Assembly: GCA_030040595.1 (NCBI GenBank)
Contig: JASHTL010000116.1
Location: 1-14,471 of the forward strand
Direction: 5' to 3'
Length of the DNA: 14,471 nucleotides
Source of the DNA: Microcaldota archaeon
GTDB taxonomy: Archaea; Micrarchaeota; Micrarchaeia; Micrarchaeales; CABMGC01
Position numbers and translations under genes: made by a program. The notes under the pieces were generated by a model that did not search any database, was not told the origin of the DNA, and was given only the letters and a program-made list of their open reading frames with translations. This document shows, piece after piece, positions 4,332 to 12,361 of the stretch. Within the stretch, counting starts at the first letter, position 1. The number at the start of each line of letters is the position of its first letter.

Positions 4332-7300
4332 ATGAGGCTGCAGATCGCATTAGAGTTCATGATCGTCTTCTCATTCGTATTGCTTGTCTTCCTCATACTC
4401 TTCGTGACCATCGCAAGCCAGCGCGCGCTCATCTCGAACCAGCAGTTGTTCTCGCACATCGAGCTGGTGGCGCAGGACATCGCCTCGCAGGTAAACACTG
4501 CGCAGGCGGCGGGCAGCGGATACAGCACGACAGTAGTGCTTCCCTCGAGCGGCAGCCTGCTCTCCTATAATGTGAGCATCACGAAGACAGGAGAGATAAT
4601 AGTCTCCACAACGATCGCGCAGCAGATAATATCTGCGACGGCGTACAGCGTGGTGCCCCAGGGAATAGAGTCAAACTCCATGTTCGAATCCTCATCAAAC
4701 CCGAGCATCTACGACCTGCAGATAGCGAACGGCACTATCTCGCTGCAGAACTACAAGGGGGTGGTCTGCGTCGATTACAGCTGCCCCAACACGACCTCGC
4801 TCGCGAGCCAGATCTCGCTCTCCTACCAGGAGTTCCATGCAGCTTCATTCTCTGGGAACGGAGTCTACTTCATGCTCTCCTCCTCCCAGAAGCCGACCTC
4901 TGCAACCCTCAGCGCATGGGTCTATCCGCAGCAGCTTAAGGCAGGGCAGGTATACTCAATATACGCATCGAACGCGTTCTCGCTGTATCTGGACGGGAAT
5001 GAACTGTGCTTCGGGCCATCGACCACATCCGCATGCGCAAGCTCTGGAAAAGGGCTCTCGGTGCAGAACTGGACCTTTGTAACAGGAGTAGATTCGTCTG
5101 GAACGATAACCCTTTATCTCAACGGCGCGGTTATCGCATCTTCGGCCGCATCGCCGCTTACCTGCGTAAATGCAGCGGTAGGCGCGTGCGAAGGCGCATC
5201 GTCCATAACGGATTACTTCAACGGTGAGCTTGCAAGCGTGCAGTTCTACTCCGTGCCGCTAGCCGCTGCCAACGTTCTCGGCCTTTACGGCGAAGGCATT
5301 GACGGACAGCCGGTCAACAGCATGCTCCTCGGATGGTGGCTGCTCAATGGCAACCCTAATGACTACAGCGGATTCGGGGACAACGGCACCGCGCGCGGCT
5401 ATCTTCCGTTTGGCGCGGTTGCCAAGGTCAGCGCAAAGGTGACAAACCCGGCGGGCAGGAGCCTCTCCAACACGCTTGTCGGATTCATAAGCAATCTTGG
5501 CAACTTTACCGGCGGCAACAGCATGGTGACGCAGTATACCAATGCAAACGGGATCGCATCCTCATACCTTACGCAGCAGCAGAGCAACGGCTACGCTGCG
5601 GTCAAGGCGATAGCCTACAGCGGGAACAGCTACGCGCAGGCGAACATTGTCGGATGGTGGCCTCTTGTCAGCGGCGAGGGAAACATCATATATGACCTGA
5701 GCGGGAACAGCATAGACGGCACTGCATACAACACCTTGTGGGGCAGCCCGAATTACGTTGCAAGCCTTCCGGGCAATGGAAGGATAGCGATGCAGGAGAT
5801 ACCGCAGTACGCTATAACAGGATCGATCACCGAGTCCGCATGGATAAACCTGAACTCTGCCAACACCAGCGCGAATGTGCCGATAATAGCACCGCTTGCG
5901 CCCTCCTTGAACCCGATGCTCTTCCTGCAGAGCGGATGCGGATGCCCTGCATTCTCGATATATACCACTTCCGAGACTGAGGCAAAGTCAATAACTTCTC
6001 CTGCAACAGGCTCCTGGTATCTTGTGACCGGAGTCTACAACTCTGTTGCGGGCACAGTAACTGTTTATGTCAACGGCACGCTTGTCGCAAGCTCGCTGCT
6101 TGGCGCAGGCAGCTCGCAGACCGAGGAGGGTGAGGGCTTCGCTCTCGGCAACTCGAGCAGGAGCGGGACATATGCCAATATGCAGGAGGCAGACGTGCAG
6201 ATATACTCGGCGCCGCTGAGCCAGCAGCAGGTGAGGCAGCTCTACACCGGAGGCATTGCAGGCCAGCCGGTCCTGAAGGGCTCGCTTGTCGGATGGTGGC
6301 CTCTTGACGGAGATGCGCTGGATTATTCGCCTTACAGGAACAACGGCACGATCTCAGGGGGCGCGACCTTTGTCACTCCGGCCAGATCGGCGTATGTGAA
6401 CGGAACCGGCATGCTTGTCGCCAACTTCATCGGCAATGGATACATCGACCTGCCCGCGGGCAAGCCGTGGAGCCCTGAGCTCTCGTTCACCGCGATGGCA
6501 TGGTTCCAGACTACAAGCAACGGCGTCGTCCTCTGGAACGGCCAGCCGGCGCAGCCAAGCCTTGCATCGGGAGACTCGTCTCCGCTCATCTACGTGGCGA
6601 GCGGGCACAATCTTGCAGGAGGCGATTGGCAGAACGGCGGCCCCACTTTCGACACATCGATAAATGTCTCGAACGGCAAGTGGAATTTTGTCGCGGTGAC
6701 GCAGAACGCTACAGAGCAGGTGCTATACCTCAACGGGCAGCCTGTTGCCAACGCCATAGGGACGCATCTCAACGTCTTCCCGTACAACTGGACAATAGGG
6801 GAGGGGCAGACATCCGGATGGCCCGGCACTGACGGCAGCGACTACTACTTCAACGGGCTCATCTCGAACGTGCAGATATACAACAGGACACTAGGATCGG
6901 AAGAGATAAGCTCGATCTACGAGCAGGGCATACAGGGCCTTCCTCTGGAGAGCTCCGGACTTGTCGGATGGTGGCCGCTGAGCGGCAGCGCAGACGACTT
7001 CAGTGCGCTTGGCGACAACGGGACAGCTGTCAACGTGACATACACGGGCACGTACCCCAACGCGAGCGCGGACCTCTTCACCTCGCTTGGCCCATATGGA
7101 TTGAACTTTGCAGGCCAGAACGCTTTTGTGCAGATACCAAACACAGCATCGCTCCAGCTCTCTACTCTCACGCTGGCAGGCTGGGTCAACTACGCGGGAC
7201 CGCAGTACACAGCGAACGGCGTGGACTGGATGGCAGCAAAACTGGACGCATGGGGAGTGGGCGCGTGCGGCAATTCGCTGCTCGTCTGCTACTGGAACTG

Positions 7301-7619
7301 GGGAGGCGCTGGAGAGGAGGAATCGGGCACCTCGCTACGCACAGGCACGTGGTATTACCTTACCGCGGTAATCGGCTCCGGAACAGAGACGGTCTATCTC
7401 AACGGGCAGAAGGTTCTGAGCGGTCCGCTTACCGTCTCAAACCAGAATACCGGCCTTCAGATAGGCTATGGCGATTATGAGACGCAGTTCCTGAACGGCT
7501 CCGTTGCCGATGTCGAAGTTTACAAGACTGCGCTCAACGCGAGCGAGGTATACAGCCTGTACGAGAGCGAGCCTCCTCCGTCTGCCAAAGTAAACATACC
7601 TTTGGGATGGTTGCCATGA
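4332..7619 (+). CDS. Giant surface protein: pilin-type signal, four LamG domains, one Ig-like domain
   Basis: A 1095-aa protein predicted to sit outside the cell. The N-terminus MRLQIALEFMIVFSFVLLVF is a class III signal (Gln +1, Glu +5). Residues about 10-135 resemble a pilin helix and head. LamG-like jelly rolls follow at about 165-325, 440-645, 652-872 and 877-1080. Each carries a LYLNG or VYVNG strand and ends FNGxxxxVQ(I/F)Y...LYxxGIxGxP; three begin with a VGWWPL header. An Ig-like (Big-1-like) domain, about 362-438, lies between the first and second LamG, after a header (LLGWWLLNG, 333-340) that has no LamG body. About twenty N-X-S/T sequons suggest glycosylation. LamG domains usually bind glycans or proteins, so adhesion is the likely role (inference). 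There is no C-terminal anchor or sorting signal; anchoring would be by the N-terminal helix in a pilus or the membrane. The next gene starts at ATGA over its stop. Confidence 0.82.
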   Translation: MRLQIALEFMIVFSFVLLVFLILFVTIASQRALISNQQLFSHIELVAQDIASQVNTAQAAGSGYSTTVVLPSSGSLLSYNVSITKTGEIIVSTTIAQQIISATAYSVVPQGIESNSMFESSSNPSIYDLQIANGTISLQNYKGVVCVDYSCPNTTSLASQISLSYQEFHAASFSGNGVYFMLSSSQKPTSATLSAWVYPQQLKAGQVYSIYASNAFSLYLDGNELCFGPSTTSACASSGKGLSVQNWTFVTGVDSSGTITLYLNGAVIASSAASPLTCVNAAVGACEGASSITDYFNGELASVQFYSVPLAAANVLGLYGEGIDGQPVNSMLLGWWLLNGNPNDYSGFGDNGTARGYLPFGAVAKVSAKVTNPAGRSLSNTLVGFISNLGNFTGGNSMVTQYTNANGIASSYLTQQQSNGYAAVKAIAYSGNSYAQANIVGWWPLVSGEGNIIYDLSGNSIDGTAYNTLWGSPNYVASLPGNGRIAMQEIPQYAITGSITESAWINLNSANTSANVPIIAPLAPSLNPMLFLQSGCGCPAFSIYTTSETEAKSITSPATGSWYLVTGVYNSVAGTVTVYVNGTLVASSLLGAGSSQTEEGEGFALGNSSRSGTYANMQEADVQIYSAPLSQQQVRQLYTGGIAGQPVLKGSLVGWWPLDGDALDYSPYRNNGTISGGATFVTPARSAYVNGTGMLVANFIGNGYIDLPAGKPWSPELSFTAMAWFQTTSNGVVLWNGQPAQPSLASGDSSPLIYVASGHNLAGGDWQNGGPTFDTSINVSNGKWNFVAVTQNATEQVLYLNGQPVANAIGTHLNVFPYNWTIGEGQTSGWPGTDGSDYYFNGLISNVQIYNRTLGSEEISSIYEQGIQGLPLESSGLVGWWPLSGSADDFSALGDNGTAVNVTYTGTYPNASADLFTSLGPYGLNFAGQNAFVQIPNTASLQLSTLTLAGWVNYAGPQYTANGVDWMAAKLDAWGVGACGNSLLVCYWNWGGAGEEESGTSLRTGTWYYLTAVIGSGTETVYLNGQKVLSGPLTVSNQNTGLQIGYGDYETQFLNGSVADVEVYKTALNASEVYSLYESEPPPSAKVNIPLGWLP
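5647..5667 (+). repeat. 21-bp direct repeat, copy 1 (GWWPL header)
   Basis: Identical over 21 bases to 6286-6306. It encodes the VGWWPL header of the second LamG domain. A diverged version occurs near 6962 and a weaker one near 5328. It marks tandem domain duplication and could mediate recombination. Confidence 0.6.
6286..6306 (+). repeat. 21-bp direct repeat, copy 2 (GWWPL header)
   Basis: Identical over 21 bases to 5647-5667, in the same reading frame and exactly 639 nt (213 codons) downstream. It opens the third LamG domain. Confidence 0.6.
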
Positions 7620-8152
7620 AGCTTCAATTCTGGTCGTTTGATGTGATCTTCGCAATCGTCATCTTCGTTATAGCCGTGAGCATACTCGCCTTCGTCTGGC
7701 ATACGCTGAGCAGCGAGGTTGCGGTGACGAACGCGTACGGCATCGAGGACCTGCAGCAGCAGCTGCAGAGCCTCCAGGTGCGAGTCTTCTCGCCTGGAAG
7801 CCCGAGCGACTGGCCTGCTCAGATAGTTCCGACCAACACGGAGACGTGGGGCAACGTGACCATAGGGCTTTCCAACAGCACCGGCGCGCAGACCGTCCTC
7901 TCGGCGCAGAAGGTGGCGACTCTGGAGGGGATGGCGAACGAGAACTACCAGTCAACGAAGCAGGAGCTCGGGGTCGGCTTCGATTATTATATAACTATTA
8001 AGACAGATAGCCTAAACATAGCAATAGGGCGCAACCCTGCGAGCTACAATGCCACTTCGGAGCAGGTAGATACACGCGCAGTCATATTAAACGGCAGGTC
8101 CGCGCAGATGCAGATAATCGTCTGGACTAATACGAGTTTCGGTGTTGGTTGA
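7616..8152 (+). CDS. Second small pilin-like membrane-anchored protein
   Basis: A 178-aa protein. The N-terminus MKLQFWSFDVIFAIVIFVIA resembles a class III signal, but the acidic residue is Asp at +6 after the Gln instead of Glu at +5. The hydrophobic helix runs to about residue 30. Residues about 42-55 are Gln- and Leu-rich (DLQQQLQSLQ), helical and possibly coiled. The rest is a soluble domain with several Asn-X-Ser/Thr sequons (NVT, NST, NAT, NTS). No family is recognised beyond the pilin-like start. I chose the ATG at 7616, which overlaps the preceding stop as ATGA, the usual sign of translational coupling; an ATG 9 nt upstream (7607) is also in frame. Its stop codon abuts the next ATG (TGAATG). 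Position between two giants suggests a minor pilin or structural partner. Confidence 0.7.
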   Translation: MKLQFWSFDVIFAIVIFVIAVSILAFVWHTLSSEVAVTNAYGIEDLQQQLQSLQVRVFSPGSPSDWPAQIVPTNTETWGNVTIGLSNSTGAQTVLSAQKVATLEGMANENYQSTKQELGVGFDYYITIKTDSLNIAIGRNPASYNATSEQVDTRAVILNGRSAQMQIIVWTNTSFGVG

Positions 8153-11100
8153 ATGAAAGGTGTCGTCTTCACTCTTGATGCAGTCTTCGCAATGATAATG
8201 ACGACGATAGCGATCTCTGTGCTGCTCTACTTCCATTTTGCGCCGCAGACGCCGTACATACTCAGGTTTGCCGATTCGCAGACGATCCTCGGCTCGCTCC
8301 TGACCACTAATGTCAGCAGCATAGCGCAGGCTAATCCGGTAGTTGCAGGCATACTCATACAGCAGCTGGGAGCGCGCGAGCAGTGGCCGCAGTTCCAGGG
8401 AGACCAGTACCACTCGGGGAGCAGCGGCTACGGCCCCATTTCACCATACGTCTCGATGGTCTACCAGGCAAACAGCGCGGTCAACACGCCGATCGTAGCC
8501 GGCTATGGCAACATCTACTTCGGCGCAGGCTCCTTTGTCTACGCGGTGAATGCGACAGGGGAGACAAGGTGGACGGCGAATGCCTTCTCGAACATTGAAT
8601 CCTCGCCGGTGCTCTACAACGGCGAGCTCATCTTTGCAAACGCGACAAACGTGATAGCGCTGAATGCCTACACCGGCCAGCTGCTCTGGGTCAGCGACTT
8701 TGCGTTCTCGTATCCGATAACCTCGCCGATGCTTCTCTACGCGTCGAGCATCTATTTCGGTGACAACAGCGCCAACCTTTATGCGATCTCGCCGCTCAAC
8801 GGCACAGAGGAGTGGAAGGGAACGCACAGCGGCAGCGGGAACGTAGACGATCTTGTTATAGGGGACGGAGAGCTTGTGGCAGAGACATCTGGAAACTTCC
8901 TGCAGTTCTGGACGAACACAAATCCTTACAACAGCCTCTCAAGCGTCTACTGCTGCTCTGACGTGATAAGCACGCCGGCCACTCCAATAGCGGTTTCAGG
9001 CAACATCATAGCGCTTGGCGCAGGAGAAGCGCTGAACGAGACATATGTCAACGGCACGATGCTCTATGCGCTTGGCGGCTACGCGCCTTACGGCGTCGCA
9101 GCCTACGGCAAGGAGATACTCTACCAGACGAACAACGGGATGGCGATGATACCGAGCGCGCAGCATGTATCGTGGTACGAAAGCTTCCCTTACCTCACTG
9201 GATTCTCGCAGGCATATCCTGTAGCCGCGAACAACATAGTGTATGCGCTCTGGGGCAACGGCTGGCTGACTGCGCAGAACATAACTACAGGCAGTATGCT
9301 CTGGCGCACAAGCATACCGTACAGCAGCTTATCGCCTTACATGACGATAGCATACGGAAAGCTCTTTGTGATTGCAGGCAACAGGATAATAGCCTATGGG
9401 GCATGCAGCGCCAATCCGTCAACATCTGTTATGGCAGCGGCAGTCTCGCTTTATGTGAACGGTGATGGTAGCTGCGCAGACTACATGGTCGACAGCGTCT
9501 TCCCGATGTCGAATTACAGCCTCTTCTCTGGAAACACCTTCCTGCCCGGCAGCGGGGTTGCATCTTTCAATGGGAAGAACAGCATGATCGAAACCGGAGG
9601 GAATTATACGCCGCAGATCGAGCTGACAATAGGCTTCTGGGCAGACCCCGCGTATGACGGCAGTTCGCAGTACATCGTCGATACAGAACCGCAGTCTACC
9701 TGGAGGATAGGCTTCACTTCGGACAACGACTTCGTGCTCGACCCTGGCACGCACAATGACGTGACACTCGGGAACACGATAGGCTTCAACAAGTGGCAGT
9801 ACGTGACGATGACTGCGCAGGAGAACTCGAGCAACATAGCGTATTCACTGTACGTAAACGCGACAGAGGTTGCATCAGGAACCGTGACTCCCGTGAGCTA
9901 TGTCAGCGGGTCCTCGAACAGCGTCGAGACAGGCTCGGCAGACTGCGGGAGCGAGCCAGCAGGCGTGCTCGAGTGCATACCGCTCAAGATAGAGAACAAC
10001 CAGCTGCAGCCGCTTGTCGCAAACACGCAGATACTGATATCGATAGATACGAGCAACTATGCAACGGAACTCTCTCCTGAATTGGACAATGTAGAGGTCT
10101 ACAACGGCGTCTCCGGGCAAGTGATAGGCTCGTGGCTCGAGGCATACAACTCGCTCAACGAGTTCCAGGACAACGGCCTCTCGGCGAAGGCGCTCATATG
10201 GGTCAAGCTGCCTGACGCACTTCCTGCGGAGAGCAGCGACTCAAACATCTATCTAGGGATAGTCTCCAGCGGAACGAACCTCTTCACCACTAGCGGGAAC
10301 GGGCCTGGCCTCGCGCCGCAGCTCTACTGCACCTCCGGATGCGCAGCCACGCACTACGCGGAATATGACAACGGCGCAAATGTCTTCATCGATTACGACA
10401 ACTTTGAGGGCACAACCATAAACTCTATGTGGGACCAGGGTTCTGACGGAGGGGCTGGCAGCGTGGACAACGGGCTCACCATAGATGGGGCAAAGGCCGA
10501 CGGCGCATTCTCGCTGAACAGCGAATACTCAGGGAATGTTGTAGTGGAGGCGATGGAGAAGTGCACCCACTGCGAGGGCGGGGAGCCGATAGGAGTGGGT
10601 TTCTCCAACGCAAAGACGAGCACTGGAAATCAGACTAACTACATAAGCGGTGCATGGTTCAACTCTCCGTGCGACACTTATGTATATGGAGGCTGCGCAG
10701 ACTGGCCGGAGCCCGAGGTTGAGATAACTACAGATGTAGGACAGGGCATAATAAATAATGTGGGTTACTCGCAGACAATAGCCCTCGACCATTGGTACCT
10801 GATGAGCATGGCCTATAATACTACAACAGTGACAGGAGATGTTAACTACAGCACAGTACCCTTTGTAGTGCATGTGAGCGGCAACTACGTAGGGCCTACG
10901 CTGACAACAGTCAACATGCTGACAGCAGCAGCGCCTGCATGTATCTATGGCTGTTGGTTCAACGGAACCGCGCTAAACCCGTCCGGCACGCTATTGTACG
11001 CAACCTCTTCGGAAGGTTATGTGTTTGTCTTCAACACAGCAACTAACGTGCTGATAAATACAATATCAGATAGTGCAGGCCCAAACTATGTGGCGTTCAA

Positions 11101-12361
11101 TCCTGCAGGCAGTGAGGCGTATGTTACGGACTGCAACGGGGGAGACGTCAACGTGATCAATGTGGCGAGCAACTCTATCACCAACACAATACATATAGGC
11201 GCAAATGCCTGCCCAACATTCCTGACCTTCAACCCGTCAGGCAGTCTGATCTATGTCTCCGATTTCGGAGCCAACGAGATAAGCGTAATAAATCCTGCCA
11301 CCAATCTTGTAATCAACACCATAACAGGCGTCTCATTTGGGGACACGCTGGGTCCGTGGGGCATCGCATTCAACCCTGCAGGCACAATAGCATATTCTGC
11401 AGACCGCTATGCGGATAATATTTCTGTGATAAACGTGGCGGAGAACAGCGTTGTCGACACTATATACATATCCGGATCGCCATCTGATGTCCTCTTCAAC
11501 TCCGCAGGCACAACTGCGTATGTCACCGACTGGTCAGATTACCTGCTCATCTATGTGAACGTTGCCTCAAACTCGGTGACCGGCTCCACAGTGACAGGAG
11601 GCGAGCCAGCGTTCATGACGCTTGACCCTTCGGGCAATTACCTTTACTTGGAAAATTATGGTGACGACACGCTTGGAATAGTAAATCTCACGACAGAGAC
11701 GCAGGTGGCTGCAATACCTCTCAATGAATGGGATTCAGTATATGTTACTTTGAATTCTGCAACGGATATACTATACGCGCAACAGTATTCCAACATACAG
11801 GTGGTGGCAATAGGGCCAACTGTTGTAAACCATCTCTCGCTTACGCAGTATCCGGCGATAGACGTGGTCGGCGACGACGACAGACTTGCGCAGTGGTTCA
11901 GGCTGCGGCAGTATCCGCCTGACGACGTGCTTCCCACTGTTGTGCTGAACCCCTCAGGAGGCACTGTCAGCGCAGTGGGCCTGGGAATCTCCAATGTTAC
12001 GAGGCTTGTGCTTAGCAATCTCACATATCCTTACAACGGCCTGCTCGCGAACCTGCAGATATACGGGCTTGCACTCTCTCAGTCGCAGATAGAGGGCCTT
12101 TACGGCGAGGGCATACAGGGAGAGCCGCTGCAGGGTTCGGACATACTTTCGTGGTACCCTCTTGCGGGGGATGCCGATGACTACGCGAACCAGTCCAATT
12201 CAGGTTATCCTTACAACCTTAGCTACAAGCCTGCCAACTACCTGCCAAAAGGCCTCATCAACGCCTACGAGATAGGAAAGAGCAGCGCTGTGGTTCCTGC
12301 GGTATCGGATGCGAACGGGACATACGGGCTTTACAACATAGGTGTGGAAGCATGGAGATAA
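8153..12361 (+). CDS. Giant surface protein: PQQ-like propeller, split LamG, DUF2341 and YVTN propeller
   Basis: A 1402-aa protein. The N-terminus MKGVVFTLDAVFAMIMTTIA is a class III-like membrane helix (Asp at position 9) matching the start of the preceding gene. Residues about 78-415 form a PQQ-like propeller opened by EQWPQFQGDQYHSG, with blades such as GNIYFGAGSFVYAV and repeated (G)xxLW motifs. Residues about 425-585 are the first part of a LamG domain. About 608-905 is a DUF2341-type module (IPLKIENNQLQ; YAEYDNGANVFIDYDNFEGT). About 935-1222 holds seven YVTN-type repeats (EAYVTD, LIYVSD, IAYSAD, TAYVTD and others) spaced 42-47 residues, a seven-bladed propeller. After it, LAQWFRLRQYPPDDVLPTV looks like the end of the DUF2341 module, and YPYNGLLANLQIYGLALS the end of the LamG. 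A second LamG header (SWYPLAGDADDY, about 1333-1344) is left without a body. There is no catalytic signature; recognition or adhesion is inferred. Confidence 0.82.
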   Translation: MKGVVFTLDAVFAMIMTTIAISVLLYFHFAPQTPYILRFADSQTILGSLLTTNVSSIAQANPVVAGILIQQLGAREQWPQFQGDQYHSGSSGYGPISPYVSMVYQANSAVNTPIVAGYGNIYFGAGSFVYAVNATGETRWTANAFSNIESSPVLYNGELIFANATNVIALNAYTGQLLWVSDFAFSYPITSPMLLYASSIYFGDNSANLYAISPLNGTEEWKGTHSGSGNVDDLVIGDGELVAETSGNFLQFWTNTNPYNSLSSVYCCSDVISTPATPIAVSGNIIALGAGEALNETYVNGTMLYALGGYAPYGVAAYGKEILYQTNNGMAMIPSAQHVSWYESFPYLTGFSQAYPVAANNIVYALWGNGWLTAQNITTGSMLWRTSIPYSSLSPYMTIAYGKLFVIAGNRIIAYGACSANPSTSVMAAAVSLYVNGDGSCADYMVDSVFPMSNYSLFSGNTFLPGSGVASFNGKNSMIETGGNYTPQIELTIGFWADPAYDGSSQYIVDTEPQSTWRIGFTSDNDFVLDPGTHNDVTLGNTIGFNKWQYVTMTAQENSSNIAYSLYVNATEVASGTVTPVSYVSGSSNSVETGSADCGSEPAGVLECIPLKIENNQLQPLVANTQILISIDTSNYATELSPELDNVEVYNGVSGQVIGSWLEAYNSLNEFQDNGLSAKALIWVKLPDALPAESSDSNIYLGIVSSGTNLFTTSGNGPGLAPQLYCTSGCAATHYAEYDNGANVFIDYDNFEGTTINSMWDQGSDGGAGSVDNGLTIDGAKADGAFSLNSEYSGNVVVEAMEKCTHCEGGEPIGVGFSNAKTSTGNQTNYISGAWFNSPCDTYVYGGCADWPEPEVEITTDVGQGIINNVGYSQTIALDHWYLMSMAYNTTTVTGDVNYSTVPFVVHVSGNYVGPTLTTVNMLTAAAPACIYGCWFNGTALNPSGTLLYATSSEGYVFVFNTATNVLINTISDSAGPNYVAFNPAGSEAYVTDCNGGDVNVINVASNSITNTIHIGANACPTFLTFNPSGSLIYVSDFGANEISVINPATNLVINTITGVSFGDTLGPWGIAFNPAGTIAYSADRYADNISVINVAENSVVDTIYISGSPSDVLFNSAGTTAYVTDWSDYLLIYVNVASNSVTGSTVTGGEPAFMTLDPSGNYLYLENYGDDTLGIVNLTTETQVAAIPLNEWDSVYVTLNSATDILYAQQYSNIQVVAIGPTVVNHLSLTQYPAIDVVGDDDRLAQWFRLRQYPPDDVLPTVVLNPSGGTVSAVGLGISNVTRLVLSNLTYPYNGLLANLQIYGLALSQSQIEGLYGEGIQGEPLQGSDILSWYPLAGDADDYANQSNSGYPYNLSYKPANYLPKGLINAYEIGKSSAVVPAVSDANGTYGLYNIGVEAWR
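10889..10899 (+). repeat. Short direct repeat at the left edge of the YVTN insert
   Basis: gtagggcctac matches 11810-11820 (atagggccaac) at 9 of 11 bases, in the same codon phase, 921 nt apart. Both encode a (V/I)GPT stretch. It may mark the borders of an inserted propeller; a short match like this could also be chance. Confidence 0.3.
11810..11820 (+). repeat. Short direct repeat at the right edge of the YVTN insert
   Basis: atagggccaac, partner of 10889-10899, encoding IGPT. It lies directly after the seventh YVTN repeat and before the resumed DUF2341-like sequence. Confidence 0.3.

Noticed and set aside
6968..7480. 170-aa open frame on the plus strand inside the 4332-7619 gene
   Set aside because: Arg-rich shadow of a GC-rich gene; the LamG frame is clearly the coding one. 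Similar shadows occur on both strands throughout 4300-13000.
10881..11820. Possible transposon or intein at the YVTN insert
   Set aside because: The inserted sequence encodes only propeller repeats. No transposase, splice-site residues or terminal inverted repeats are visible.
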